A stretch of DNA of 64,000 nt from JAAYJR01 sp964563975 (GCA_964563975.1 CAZLZJ010000004.1:18500-82499), one strand, 5' to 3'. Counted from the first letter of the stretch, positions 8,318 to 18,412 are shown. The notes: generated by a model from the letters alone, not told the origin. A program made the numbers and translations.

Positions 8318-9376
8318 ATGGCATTTCAAAAGATTGAAAATGTCAGGATAGCAGGAATTTCTGCAAGCGTACCCAGTTATATTGAAAATAATCGGGAATT
8401 AACAGTCTTTTCCTCAAAAGAAGATGCGGAAAAGTTCATCACAACAACAGGTATCAGAGAAAGACGTATTGCATCATTTGAAACATGCTCATCAGATTTG
8501 TGTTACCATGCTGCAAATAAATTGATTAGTGAACTTAGTTGGAATAAGTCTGATATTGATTGTCTTATTTTTATAACACAAACACCTGATTATATTGTAC
8601 CTGCAACATCGTGCATTTTACAGGACAGACTGGGCTTATCGACTGAGTGTTACACATTCGACTTAACACTTGGATGTTCAGGCTGGGTCTATGGATTATC
8701 TGTTATGGCTTCCCTGATTTCTTCCGGTTACTTAAAAAAGGGACTTCTTTTAGTGGGAGAAACAACAACAAAAACAAAATCTCCAACGGATAAAAGCACT
8801 TATCCTCTGTTTGGGGATGCAGGGACTGCAACTTGTCTTGAATATTCCCCTGGTACAGAACCCATGTATTTTCATTGTGGTACGGAAGGTTCGAAACATA
8901 AGGCAATTTATATTCCAGATGGAGCCTTTCGAAATCCGGTTACTCCGGAATCTTTGGTAAGTATGGAAATTGAACCTGGAATAATCCGAAATCGTGTACA
9001 ATATATAATGGATGGAGGATCTGTTTTTATTTTTTCAATTACCCGGCCTGTTCAAAGTATAAAAATGTTACTTGAAAATACGTCTGTCTATAAAGAAGAT
9101 ATTGATTACTTTTTTTTGCATCAGGCCAACAAGATTATGGTTGAAAAGATAATTGAAAAATTAAAAGTATCACCGGAAAAATCGCCAACAAGTTATGAAT
9201 TATTTGGAAATACCTCCATGTCATCGATTCCTTTGACTATGATAACTAAGAAACGCAGCGAGCTGGAAAATTCAAGCTTAAAATTGATTACGTGTGGTTT
9301 CGGCGGTGGATTATCCTGGTCCAGTGGATATATAATTACGGATAGAATAGTCTGTCCGGAATTATTGGAAATTTAA
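8318..9376 (+). CDS. Beta-ketoacyl-ACP synthase III (second copy)
   Basis: This 352-aa KAS III has an intact triad: C120 in LGCSGWVYG, H268 in FLHQANKI and N298 in FGNTSMSSIP. It is clearly paralogous to the copy at 6887-7948, sharing long blocks such as SPTDKSTYPLFGDAGTAT and the end ITDRIVCPELLEI, but has diverged widely elsewhere. Two active synthases around one ACP suggest either two successive condensations or different primer preferences; alternatively they form a heterodimer. The SDR gene follows after 11 bp. Which reaction each performs cannot be read from sequence. Confidence 0.88.
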   Translation: MAFQKIENVRIAGISASVPSYIENNRELTVFSSKEDAEKFITTTGIRERRIASFETCSSDLCYHAANKLISELSWNKSDIDCLIFITQTPDYIVPATSCILQDRLGLSTECYTFDLTLGCSGWVYGLSVMASLISSGYLKKGLLLVGETTTKTKSPTDKSTYPLFGDAGTATCLEYSPGTEPMYFHCGTEGSKHKAIYIPDGAFRNPVTPESLVSMEIEPGIIRNRVQYIMDGGSVFIFSITRPVQSIKMLLENTSVYKEDIDYFFLHQANKIMVEKIIEKLKVSPEKSPTSYELFGNTSMSSIPLTMITKKRSELENSSLKLITCGFGGGLSWSSGYIITDRIVCPELLEI

Positions 9377-9387
9377 AAATTATTTTA

Positions 9388-10164
9388 ATGAATTATAATC
9401 CTTTTTCGCTTACTGGTAAAAATATACTGGTGACTGGGGCTTCTTCCGGTATCGGTCGAGCTTGTTCAGTAGAATGTGCAAAAAATGGTGCGAACTTACT
9501 GATTTTGGGACGTGATGAAAATAGGCTTGGTGAAACAGCTGCAATGATTTATAATGTAGGTTCTAAAGGTAAGGTAAGTACATTGTCACAGGATCTAAAT
9601 GAGAATCTGGATCCACTTTGCACTAAGATAGATGATTTTGTTAGTGAAAATGGCAGATTTGATGGTTTTATCCATGCAGCAGGAATTGAAAAAACAATGC
9701 CTCTGGCAGGAATGAGAAACACAGATTATCAGGATATTTTCAATATAAATGTCATAGCAGGTTTTCAATTGGCAAAACTTATTTCAAAAAGGAAAAATTC
9801 TAATAATAATTCCAGTTTCGTATTCATTTCTTCTATTACCGGGTTAATCGGCCGGAAAGGGATTATAGGTTATTCAGCCTCCAAAGGTGCTCTTATTTCT
9901 GGTGTAAGATCAATGGCCCTAGAGCTCTCAGATCGGGGAATCCGTTCAAATTGTATTTCACCAGGGACGGTTTTAACTCCTTTAATGGTTAAATACCTTG
10001 ATACATTAACCCCGGAGGAAAGAAAAAAACGACTTGATGGTTATCCTCTTGGGATCGGTAAACCGGAAGATATAGCTTTTTCAGCAATTTTTCTGCTTTG
10101 CGAAAGTTCAAGATGGATTACTGGCCAAAATATAGTTGTTGACGGAGGCTATACAGCAAAATAG
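9388..10164 (+). CDS. SDR-family 3-oxoacyl-ACP reductase-like protein
   Basis: This 258-aa short-chain dehydrogenase has the NAD(P)-binding TGASSGIGRA motif near residue 18, the structural motif HAAG (about 97-100), catalytic Ser in FISSITG and the YSASK catalytic pair (GYSASKGAL), and ends with WITGQNIVVDGGYT, as is usual in FabG-like reductases. Its place directly after the KAS III - ACP - KAS III block supports reduction of a 3-oxoacyl thioester to the 3-hydroxyacyl form. It could also be a sugar or polyol dehydrogenase, but the operon makes that less likely. Confidence 0.85.
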   Translation: MNYNPFSLTGKNILVTGASSGIGRACSVECAKNGANLLILGRDENRLGETAAMIYNVGSKGKVSTLSQDLNENLDPLCTKIDDFVSENGRFDGFIHAAGIEKTMPLAGMRNTDYQDIFNINVIAGFQLAKLISKRKNSNNNSSFVFISSITGLIGRKGIIGYSASKGALISGVRSMALELSDRGIRSNCISPGTVLTPLMVKYLDTLTPEERKKRLDGYPLGIGKPEDIAFSAIFLLCESSRWITGQNIVVDGGYTAK

Positions 10165-10216
10165 TAATCTGAGTTTATTAAACTGATTATTGAGGTTTGT
10201 TACTATTCGGATATAA

Positions 10217-10858
10217 ATGAGGAATCTTATCATATTGGGAGCAGGTGGTTTTGGCAGAGAAGTATTTGATCTGGCCAATTATATTTATCAAAACGATCCG
10301 GATTTCAGAATCAAGGGATTCTTAAGTGATGATCCTTCAAACATTGAGAGTATGGGGTATCCTCCCGTGCTGGGTAGTGTTGATGGGTATGAAATACAAA
10401 AAAATGATGTTTTCATTCCAGGAATAGGGAATGTATATGACCGAAAAAAAGTTGTTGAAATTATTATTAAGAAAGGGGGGAAATTTATTAATTTAATTCA
10501 TCCTACTGCAGTAATCTCACCAAGTGTCAGCCTTGGGAAAGGGGTTGCTATAAAAGCATTTTGTGTTCTGGCCAGTAATGTAAGAATTGGTGATTATACA
10601 TTTTTGCAAAGCTCTGCAATATTTGGGCATGATGTAATAATAGGCAGTTTCTGTCAGATTAATTCCTTTTCTTTTTTTGCCGGATGCGTTCATGTTGGTG
10701 ATTTGGTTACTGTTAATGCAGGAGCTAAGTTTGTTCAGAGCAGAAAGATAGGTAAAGGCTCCGTCATAGGTATGGGCAGTGTTGTTATTAAAGATGTTCC
10801 TAGTGGAATGAAAGTATTTGGTAATCCCGCCAGAATAATAGATGAAAAAGCTTTTTAG
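10217..10858 (+). CDS. NeuD/PglD-type sugar O- or N-acyltransferase
   Basis: The 213-aa protein begins with an N-terminal Rossmann-like nucleotide-sugar binding region (LIILGAGGFGREVFDLANYI) and continues into a left-handed beta-helix of hexapeptide repeats (GVAIKAFCVLASNVRIGD, GKGSVIGMGSVVIKDVPSG). The family transfers acetyl or other acyl groups to amino groups or hydroxyls of UDP- or CMP-sugars. It closes the KAS III/ACP/SDR block 52 bp downstream and is the best candidate for transferring the acyl group made there. Acetyl-CoA use would be the alternative. The likely catalytic His is in FGHDVIIGS. Confidence 0.85.
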   Translation: MRNLIILGAGGFGREVFDLANYIYQNDPDFRIKGFLSDDPSNIESMGYPPVLGSVDGYEIQKNDVFIPGIGNVYDRKKVVEIIIKKGGKFINLIHPTAVISPSVSLGKGVAIKAFCVLASNVRIGDYTFLQSSAIFGHDVIIGSFCQINSFSFFAGCVHVGDLVTVNAGAKFVQSRKIGKGSVIGMGSVVIKDVPSGMKVFGNPARIIDEKAF

Positions 10859-10908
10859 GCACAGGGAAAAACATCCCGCGCCAAAAAAAATGATTTCAGG
10901 CCGGTTAC

Positions 10909-11553
10909 ATGAAGTATAATGTCCTAATATTCTGGATATTCTTATTACTGATTATATTTTTATATGTTGCAGGATGTCGTAAAGCTGGCAGCTGGTTAAT
11001 AAAAAGTGATGAACCTTTACATGCTGACGCAATTGTGATTTTGGTTGGATCTGTATCTGACAGGGTTTTGCAGGCAACAGATCTTTATAAAAACAAAATG
11101 GCAAACATTGTTCTTGTAGTCCAAGTAAATGTGGATGCATATCAGGAACTAGCAGAAAAAGGATTTCACATAAAAAGTACATCAGAACTGATTCACGACG
11201 CAGCAATTACCCTTGGAATACCTCCTGATAGCATCTTCATATTGGAAGGTAATACATCCAGTACACTAGCAGAAGCCCTAATTATCAGGGAGTATTTATT
11301 TAAAAATCAAAATATTGATACGATTTTATTAGTTACTTCGGCTCAACACACCAGGCGTGCATCAATGATTTTCAATTACGTATTTAAAAAAGCCAGATTG
11401 GAAGTAAAGGTTCTAACTATTCCGAGTTCATATTCTGGTTTTCAACCTGAAAGATGGTGGAAGAATATTGATTACGTTCAATCTGTAGTACTTGAATATC
11501 TAAAAATAGCGAATTTTTTTCTGTTTCAGAGATCTCTTTTAACATGTAGATAA
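10909..11553 (+). CDS. DUF218 (YdcF/SanA/ElyC-like) membrane-anchored protein
   Basis: The 214-aa product has one N-terminal membrane anchor (IFWIFLLLIIFLYVAGC) and a periplasmic DUF218 domain: ADAIVILVGSVSDRVLQATDLY, EGNTSSTLAEALIIREYL and LLVTSAQHTRRASMIF. Relatives such as ElyC and SanA act in envelope polysaccharide or lipid-carrier metabolism, but the biochemical activity is not established. Here it ends the plus-strand glycan operon, 50 bp after the acyltransferase, and faces the convergent T9SS gene. Confidence 0.8.
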   Translation: MKYNVLIFWIFLLLIIFLYVAGCRKAGSWLIKSDEPLHADAIVILVGSVSDRVLQATDLYKNKMANIVLVVQVNVDAYQELAEKGFHIKSTSELIHDAAITLGIPPDSIFILEGNTSSTLAEALIIREYLFKNQNIDTILLVTSAQHTRRASMIFNYVFKKARLEVKVLTIPSSYSGFQPERWWKNIDYVQSVVLEYLKIANFFLFQRSLLTCR

Positions 11554-11598
11554 AACAACTTATATGAACTAAAATTTATAAATTTTTGCAAATTTTAA

Positions 11599-11617
11599 AA
11601 GAGGAATCAACCCTCTT
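11599..11617. terminator. Hairpin between convergent genes
   Basis: AAGAGG (11599-11604) pairs with CCTCTT (11612-11617) around a 7-nt loop. On the minus strand it is followed by TTTAAAATTT, so it can end transcription of the large secreted-protein gene; on the plus strand the tail is not T-rich. Confidence 0.5.
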
Positions 11618-11648
11618 GCCAATAATGTTTCTATAATTCTACTGCGGA

Positions 11649-14600
11649 TTATTTAGTTATGATTAATTTCTTGGTAAAGAAAATTTTGTCATTTTTTATA
11701 ATAAGAATATAAATTCCCGGATTAAATTCAGTTAATTCGAATAGCTTTTCTTGATCTTCCTGATTCAATATTCCCCGATAGATTGTTTTACCTTCAAGAG
11801 TCGTAATAAAAACTTCATTTTCTCCTGTCAGAAAAGAATTTAATAAACTGATTGTAAATATTCCATTATTTGGATTGGGATAAAGATTGATAATGTCTGG
11901 ATTATAGTTGTCAGGTGTTGCGGAGAATAAAACAAATGATGACACAGAAGCATTAAGATTATCAGTTGCCACGGCAGTTATTTCATAAATACCGGAATTT
12001 GAACATACAAACTGAACTTTATAGGGGGCTTTATTACTTTCTCCTATCTTGTCTTCTCCGATAAAATACTCAACCAAGATTATTTCGCCATCAGGGTCAT
12101 GAGCATCTGCCGTTAATGTGATTGTGGAAGGTGCCTTGACAGAACTGTTATGTCTCGGTGTGGAGATGCTAATTGCTGGCAGTTGATTTATTGAAGTGGT
12201 TGAATTACTTACAAATACTGTGAGTGTATCAGAATAACCGACCATGTTAAAGTTATCTGTGGCAACAGCATAAACAAAATAGGTCCCTGCAGCAACATCT
12301 TTCCATGCAAAAGAATAAGGAGCAGAGAGGAGTTCACCCAGTTTCTGATTACCATTAAAAAATTCAATTTTTTTGATTGTTCCGTCAGGAGTAAAGGCAC
12401 TAACCTCAAATTCGATTGTGGCAGGGGCGGTAAAAGAACTGTTTTTGCCTGGAAATGAAATGTTGGCTACAGGTGGCTGGTTCGCAGGAATCCTGCAATT
12501 ATTTGTTACCTGCTGTTCTGTCATTGTTTCTGCCTGTCCGCCTGCAGGAGTTTGAAGGGGATTCGTCCCTGGCTTTGTATATGCAATTGTTACAAGATCA
12601 TCATAAACAACAGGAGTTGCAAGTGTAAGATAAACCTTGTTCCCGGAGACTGACACAGAATTTACTTGTCTGGGGTTTGAATTTACTCTTACAGTGAAAG
12701 CAGATACAATGGGGGTTATACTGGAAAGGTTCTGGTCATAGATCATATCCAGCCTGGAAGGTGTTATGTCATCAATTTCTGAACTGACATATACAGGACT
12801 GATCGGCCTGACATTGTTTGTTACCTGCTGTTCTGTCATTGTTTCTGCCTGTCCGCCGGCGGGGGTCTGAAGCGGGTTGGTATTTGGTTTTGTATATGCT
12901 ACAGTAATTCTATCACCATTTACTACTGGTGCAGCTAAGTTCAGTAGTACATTGTTTCCGGATATTGATACAGTATTTATTTGTCTGGGTGATGAATTTA
13001 CTCTTACAGAGAAAGCTGATACAGCAGGAATTATATTGGCAAGGTTCTGATCATAAGTTATTTCCAGTCTTGATGGTGTTGCGTTATCAATTTTAGCACT
13101 GGCATATACAGGACTGATCGGTCTGACATTGTTTGTTACCTGCTGTTCTGTCATTGTTTCTGCCTGCCCGCCGGTTGGGGTCTGAAGCGGGTTGGTATTT
13201 GGTTTTGTATATGCTACAGTAATTCTATCACNNNNNNNNNNNNNNNNNNNNNNNNNNNNNNNNNNNNNNNNNNNNNNNNNNNNNNNNNNNNNNNNNNNNN
13301 NNNNNNNNNNNNNNNNNNNNNNNNNNNNNNNGGGGTCTGAAGCGGGTTGGTATTTGGTTTTGTATATGCTACAGTAATTCTATCACCATTTACTACTGGT
13401 GCAGCTAAGTTCAGTAGTACATTGTTTCCGGATATTGATACAGTATTTATTTGTCTGGGTGATGAATTTACTCTTACAGAGAAAGCTGATACAGCAGGAA
13501 TTATATTGGCAAGGTTCTGATCATATGTCATTTCTATCCTGGAGGGTGTCGTATTATCAACTCTGGAACTGACATATACAGGAGGGTTTGGCAAACTAGG
13601 CCCGGATTGAAACTCAAATAGTCCTAAATCTGGTGCAGATCCCTTATAGGGTAATCCAACATTTATTCCTGCATCAATAGCATCAGAACTTGATGCAAGT
13701 TGAAAATAATCGCCAAGATCGGGGAGTGAACCATCTGCTTTTCTGGGAGCACTTAATATAACTCTGGCTGATTGTTTGTTTGAAGGGAGCACTTTAAAAT
13801 CTGCTGAAGTTATTGTTGCACCTCCATCCCATGAATTATGATCATGTGTATACCATGCATTAAATCTTTCATACACATTTCTGCTTGAATTATCATAAGC
13901 TATATTGTTCCTATATATTCTTGCATATTCCTTGCTTGCATGGGAATGACCATCATCATTATTATCAATGGCATAACCAGTTGAGTTCCTAATTGCAGAC
14001 GTGTTAAGCAAATGTACTATTGGAACATCTGGCCCGTATAGTGAATTTGTCATAAACCCGATCCCATCATTGTATGCTGCAAGACATCTTGTAATTCTTT
14101 GTTGAATAAAGTCTAGTGGGGTTGGCTCATCAACCCAGCCCAGTTTAAATCCAGTAGCCGTCCCCTGAACATATGCATCATTACAAAATGACCAGCAACT
14201 GTCACATTCTATATAATATGATCCTCCGGTTTGCCAGCCCTGATCGGAACAACTCCAGGCTCTACATCCTTTAAAAATTAATTTACCTTGCAATGATTTA
14301 CCGCTATCCCAGCAGGAGAACCCGCATCCTGTATTCCCTGCATTGGATCGAGCTGGACTGCCTGAGATGCTATCACAATTATTATATGAATCACAGTTTG
14401 TCACTTGAATTATGCTATTGTTTGATTTACCACTATAGAATTCAAAACCGTGTCCCCAAACATTATATGCTGTACAATTTTCAAGTATAACAATGCCATT
14501 ATCCACTCTGAATCCTACTCCAAAATTTCGGTTATAGTACTGTTTAACATTTCTTATCGTAAGCCCTTTTACTTTAATATAATTCCTTCCATCTAGAACC

Positions 14601-14953
14601 AAAGCATTATTACGTAAACCAGTATAAAGGATATCACTGGCTACAAGATTTCCACAATCAAGTATTGGTATCTCACCTGGATAATTTATATAAACAATCC
14701 AATTGTTTGATGTGCCATTTCTTGTAGCTTCAATGCCTAATCCTGTTTTTACCGTGGCTTGATAGATTCCTCCTCGGAAGAAGACTGTATCACCTGGTTG
14801 TACAGAAGTTGAAGTAAAAGCTTTATTCCATGATGCCCAAGGCTGACCAAAACTACCGGTATTGTTATCATTACCTGTAGGAGAAACATAAAAAGTCTTA
14901 GCTGAAGCAAGTGTACAACAGGTAAGAAAAAGTGCTAGTAATCTTACTTTCAT
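11649..14953 (-). CDS. Secreted beta-helix protein with tandem SWM repeats, Ig-like domains and T9SS sorting domain (interrupted by assembly gap)
   Basis: One gene is split by 100 Ns. The start is taken at 14953 (MKVRLLALFLTCC), a typical signal peptide; 27 extra upstream codons are possible. Order: signal peptide; parallel beta-helix (FYVSPTGNDNNTG, then pectate-lyase-like coils, about residues 20-440); at least three 105-aa SWM-type repeats (SRLEITYDQNLANI ... DRITVAYTKPNTNPLQT); two Ig-like domains (NQPPVANISFPG and NQLPAISISTP starts); C-terminal T9SS type A domain (INLYPNPNNGIFTISLL). It is probably exported by T9SS and attached to the surface. The two parts lie in different frames across the Ns, which fits an unsized gap (see the gap entry), not a mutation. 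Confidence 0.85.
12505..13590 (-). repeat. Tandem 315-bp repeats encoding SWM domains
   Basis: A GGAG/GGGGTCT-type landmark recurs at 12547, 12862 and 13177, giving an exact period of 315 bp (105 aa). The units next to the gap are nearly identical at DNA level while the one nearest the C-terminus has diverged, which indicates recent expansion toward the N-terminal side. Copy number is uncertain because the gap lies inside the array. Confidence 0.9.
13232..13331. other. Scaffold gap of 100 Ns inside the repeat array
   Basis: The roughly 55 bases before the gap (13177-13231) are the same as those after it (13332 onward), at an offset of 155 bp. True offsets within the array must be multiples of 315. 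The gap may therefore be an unmerged overlap of about 55 bp or may hide one or more full repeats. An offset of 155 explains the frame change between the two halves, and removing 155 bp rejoins them in frame. Confidence 0.95.
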
Positions 14954-15016
14954 ATGGCAGTAACTTTTGACGAATGTTGAAAAAAACTTGAGTAGCACAT
15001 CATTTTTAACGGTAAA

Positions 15017-15046
15017 TTGTATCTTTTGTTGCATTAAATATATTTG
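15017..15046 (+). promoter_or_regulatory. Bacteroidota promoter for the SGNH lipoprotein gene
   Basis: TTG (15017-15019), a 19-bp spacer and TATATTTG (15039-15046) match the -33/-7 consensus. The likely start of transcription lies about 55-60 bp upstream of the ATG at 15111. Confidence 0.6.
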
Positions 15047-15110
15047 TATCGCAATTTTTTAATTACGATAAATAAACATTCTTTAAATAATTTTATTGTA
15101 TATAAATTCC

Positions 15111-16022
15111 ATGAAAGATCTGTTTGTTTTAAAAATGCTGAGCCTAGTTATGCTCTTTGTACTTTCCTGTAAGGAAGAAAGATCTGGAGAACCTCCATTA
15201 CCACCTGTAAGTCGAAATGGTGGCCAAATTATTGCTGATCATACAGTTGTGGATGAATATGAGAAAATTCCTCAATTTTATATTGATCAGGTAAAAAAAA
15301 TGTGGTTGGTTGTTGCCGGCGAATCCCATTCAAGGGGTTACTTTAATGGTTTGATACTGCTGCAGGCAACTGATCCTAAATTCAAAGTCAGATGGGTACA
15401 ATCGGGAACACCAGAAGCTTATACATCATCTCATCTAAGAACAAGCCGTGCAACGTGGGGAGACTTAGCCCATGAATCGGGTTGGATTTACAGTTATGGT
15501 GAAGAAGACTGGTGGACAAGTACTGAAGCAATCAACAGAACCAAGGCAGGTATTACATATTGTAATACTCATAATCTGGAGATAGCAGGATTTGGATTCG
15601 GACATTGTTATGATTACGGAGTAAACTATGAGGGTTATTGTATTGCTACTCAGGAATACATTGATTATTGTACTGAAAAAGGATATAATACGATAGTCTT
15701 TTATACAACTCCAACCTGTGATATGGCCTATGGTTCACCTGGTGAGCTTCAATATTCCGTTTGGCTTGGAGCTGAACTGATAAGGGATTTTGTGGAAAAA
15801 GATGAAAACAGTGTTTTATTTGATTATTATGACATTTTATGTTATGACGATGATGGAACTGGGCCAAATACCGCTGTATATGATGGCAATACCTATAATA
15901 TTATTACAGATAAGAACGATCAGGATGATTCTGATTATCATATTTCACCAATAGGAGCAAAAAGACTTGGGAAGGCATTGTGGTGGATGCTGGCTCGAAT
16001 GGCTGGATGGGATGGTAATTAA
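15111..16022 (+). CDS. SGNH-hydrolase-like lipoprotein
   Basis: The start is taken at the ATG at 15111; the in-frame TTG 15 bp upstream is unlikely. The N-terminus (MLSLVMLFVLSC) is a lipoprotein signal with the lipobox Cys. The mature part has a block I-like GESHSRGYFN with the putative nucleophile Ser, a GFGFGHCYDYG block, and a block V-like DYHISPIGAKRLG with Asp and His. This is the layout of an SGNH/GDSL esterase or transacylase about 300 aa long. It precedes the MBOAT gene by 66 bp, so a role in glycan O-acetylation or deacetylation at the cell surface is inferred. Confidence 0.7.
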   Translation: MKDLFVLKMLSLVMLFVLSCKEERSGEPPLPPVSRNGGQIIADHTVVDEYEKIPQFYIDQVKKMWLVVAGESHSRGYFNGLILLQATDPKFKVRWVQSGTPEAYTSSHLRTSRATWGDLAHESGWIYSYGEEDWWTSTEAINRTKAGITYCNTHNLEIAGFGFGHCYDYGVNYEGYCIATQEYIDYCTEKGYNTIVFYTTPTCDMAYGSPGELQYSVWLGAELIRDFVEKDENSVLFDYYDILCYDDDGTGPNTAVYDGNTYNIITDKNDQDDSDYHISPIGAKRLGKALWWMLARMAGWDGN

Positions 16023-16088
16023 GTGAATGTTATTTTGAACAATTAATATTATAATACGTAAAAATCTTTTTATTATAAATAAGTCTTT

Positions 16089-17522
16089 ATGGAAATAACT
16101 TCATTAATATTTGTATTGTATGCCATCATATCCATTATTTTATTTTATCTTATTAACAATCAGTACAGAACTATATATCTTGCTATTTTAAGTTGTGTTT
16201 TTATTAGCAGTTATAGTTATTATTTATTATTGTACATTTTATTATACTCTATAATTAATTTTTGTATAGGGATAAAAATATCTTCGACAAACAATAAAAA
16301 ATTCCTATTCAGGTTTGGTATTCTTATAAACCTGCTTCAACTGATAATTTTAAGGTATTCATCGTTTGCTATTGACCCTTTATTTAATTTACTGGGCAAA
16401 GATATTGTGATTTCAAGAATATCAGAGATCATTATTCCTATAGGTATCTCTTACTTTTCTTTGCAGGGCATAGGATATCTAATAAATGTAAAAATGGGAT
16501 GGGAAGAACCCGAAAGGAATTTTCTTCATTTTTTTCTTTATTTATCTTTTTATCCAAAATTCCTCTCAGGTCCCATTGAGAGATCAAATCATTTTCTTCC
16601 CCAGCTCAAGAAAGGTTATACATTTGATGATCAAAATATAAGAGAAGGTCTACGAATAGCACTTTTGGGATTTTTTAAAAAAATTGCCATTGCGAACAAT
16701 CTTGCTCCTTATTTTCTAGATGCTTATTCCGAGGCTAGTTTAATGAATGGCGATATGCTTTGGGTAATATTATTTTTGGGTCCCCTTTATCTTTATTTTG
16801 ATTTCTCGGGTTATACGGATATTGCAATTGGGATAGCAAAAGCATTGGGCATTCAGCTTCTCCCCAATTTTAACAGACCATTTTTTTCGGAAAATATGAC
16901 CACTTTCTGGAAAAGGTTTCATATTTCTCTTTCATCCTGGTTTAACGATTATGTTTTCAGGCAGATAAGTTTTAGATATAGGAAATGGGGGATTTATGCT
17001 TCAATTCTCGGTTTATTGATTACCTGGACCCTTTTTGGGGTATGGCATGGTGCAGGATGGAATTTTATGATGCTAGGCTTTATTCAGGCTACAGCTATTA
17101 TTTATGAGTTCTTTACAAAAAAATGGCGACACAAACTTTTCTCCAACTTTCCAGAATTCTTGCGAAAATGGGCTGGTAGAATCTTTACATATTCATTCTT
17201 TGCTTTTGCACTTGTGTTTTTCTATTCGCCGGATTTAAAAACAGCTTTCAACTTTTTTATTCGTTTGCTTGGAACGGAAGCCCCGACACTGTTAGGTCCC
17301 ATTAGCAGAGCACCATATGCTCTATTTATTTATATTCCGGTCATGTTGTTTCTTGAACTACTCAATAATGATTTTGAGAGCGTTTATAATAAACTTAAAA
17401 ACTTCTGGTTCGAGGAAAGGAAAATGAAAATATTACTTAGATGGGCATTATATTCTTTAATTATAATATTCATCCTTATTGTCGGAAATAAAGGATCGGG
17501 TTTTATTTATGTAAATTTCTAG
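16089..17522 (+). CDS. MBOAT-family O-acyltransferase (AlgI/DltB-like)
   Basis: The 477-aa integral membrane protein has about ten hydrophobic segments and the MBOAT hallmarks: SYFSLQGIGYLI, FYPKFLSGPIERSNHFLPQL, YLYFDFSGYTDIAIGIA, NFNRPFFSENMTTFWKRFH and the catalytic His at H320 in FGVWHGAGWNF. Relatives AlgI and DltB pass acyl groups across the inner membrane to periplasmic acceptors. The next gene starts 2 bp later and encodes a membrane-anchored SGNH-like protein, the usual partner that finishes the transfer to a polysaccharide. The target glycan is unknown. Confidence 0.92.
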   Translation: MEITSLIFVLYAIISIILFYLINNQYRTIYLAILSCVFISSYSYYLLLYILLYSIINFCIGIKISSTNNKKFLFRFGILINLLQLIILRYSSFAIDPLFNLLGKDIVISRISEIIIPIGISYFSLQGIGYLINVKMGWEEPERNFLHFFLYLSFYPKFLSGPIERSNHFLPQLKKGYTFDDQNIREGLRIALLGFFKKIAIANNLAPYFLDAYSEASLMNGDMLWVILFLGPLYLYFDFSGYTDIAIGIAKALGIQLLPNFNRPFFSENMTTFWKRFHISLSSWFNDYVFRQISFRYRKWGIYASILGLLITWTLFGVWHGAGWNFMMLGFIQATAIIYEFFTKKWRHKLFSNFPEFLRKWAGRIFTYSFFAFALVFFYSPDLKTAFNFFIRLLGTEAPTLLGPISRAPYALFIYIPVMLFLELLNNDFESVYNKLKNFWFEERKMKILLRWALYSLIIIFILIVGNKGSGFIYVNF

Positions 17523-17524
17523 CA

Positions 17525-18412
17525 ATGAATCAATTGATAAAAAAATCACTTTTGTTTTTACTATTTTTCATTTTATTTTTTACTATTGTAAATCTAATTT
17601 ATCTAATACTACTTATTCACATTGATGAAGGTTTTAAAAAAAACCTACAGGCTACAAAATTTGAGAATCCTGATTATGAATTGCTTGTCCTTGGAACTAG
17701 TTTTGCTGAATATGGAGTTGATACTGAATTATTAACAATGAATGGTATAAAATCGTTTAATCTCGCACTGGCTGGCAATTCATATGAGTCAAGCTATATT
17801 CAGTTAAATGAATATTTGGGAAAATGCGATAAAAGACCAAGCTATGCTCTGCTTTTTATAAATTCTTTTAGAGAAAGTGGCGATGATGATATTATTGAAC
17901 CCATAGTAGAAGTTATGATGACAAATTATAAATTCAGTTTGAAAGATATTCCAATATTGAGATTCACTTGGTTAGGAACTGAGATGATTAAAAAGATCTT
18001 TAGTAGTAAACATAGAAAAGCAATATTATCTTATGGACAAGTTAAATTTGAAAAAAGCACACCCGACAATACCTCTTTTGCCAAATTGTTTTTAATTACT
18101 AAGGACACTGAGTCAAAACATTGGGTTGGTGAAATTGCAAAATTATGCTATAGTAATGAGGTGAGATTTATTATCATTGAAATACCAGGGTTTAAAGAAA
18201 CACAAAATCTATCTGGTTTTGGGCCATATGAATTAAAACTATGGAATGGTTACTCGGTTCCCTTATACAACTTTAATAATCAAAGATTTTGCGAGATCTT
18301 TGATTCCCAGAAAGATTGGATAGGAAATTCTCATCTTAATTCTCGTGGTGCCACTAAGTTTACCAAAGAACTAATTCCAATATTGCAATTCGACAATTCA
18401 AATGGTGAGTGA
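17525..18412 (+). CDS. Membrane-anchored SGNH-like partner of MBOAT
   Basis: The 295-aa protein has an N-terminal signal anchor (LLFLLFFILFFTIVNLIYLILL) and an extracytoplasmic domain with LLVLGTSFAEYG, where S59 is the likely nucleophile, LALAGNSYESSY as a block II/III-like segment, and GNSHLNSRGATKF near the end, where H270 could be the catalytic His. It lies 2 bp downstream of the MBOAT gene. By analogy with AlgJ/AlgX or DltD it probably receives the acyl group and places it on the glycan. The gene converges with the lipoprotein gene at 18418, leaving only 5 bp between stops. Confidence 0.75.
   Translation: MNQLIKKSLLFLLFFILFFTIVNLIYLILLIHIDEGFKKNLQATKFENPDYELLVLGTSFAEYGVDTELLTMNGIKSFNLALAGNSYESSYIQLNEYLGKCDKRPSYALLFINSFRESGDDDIIEPIVEVMMTNYKFSLKDIPILRFTWLGTEMIKKIFSSKHRKAILSYGQVKFEKSTPDNTSFAKLFLITKDTESKHWVGEIAKLCYSNEVRFIIIEIPGFKETQNLSGFGPYELKLWNGYSVPLYNFNNQRFCEIFDSQKDWIGNSHLNSRGATKFTKELIPILQFDNSNGE

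Noticed and set aside
13192..13377. Short open frame running through the Ns
   Set aside because: It exists only because Ns do not contain stops; the true gene is on the minus strand.
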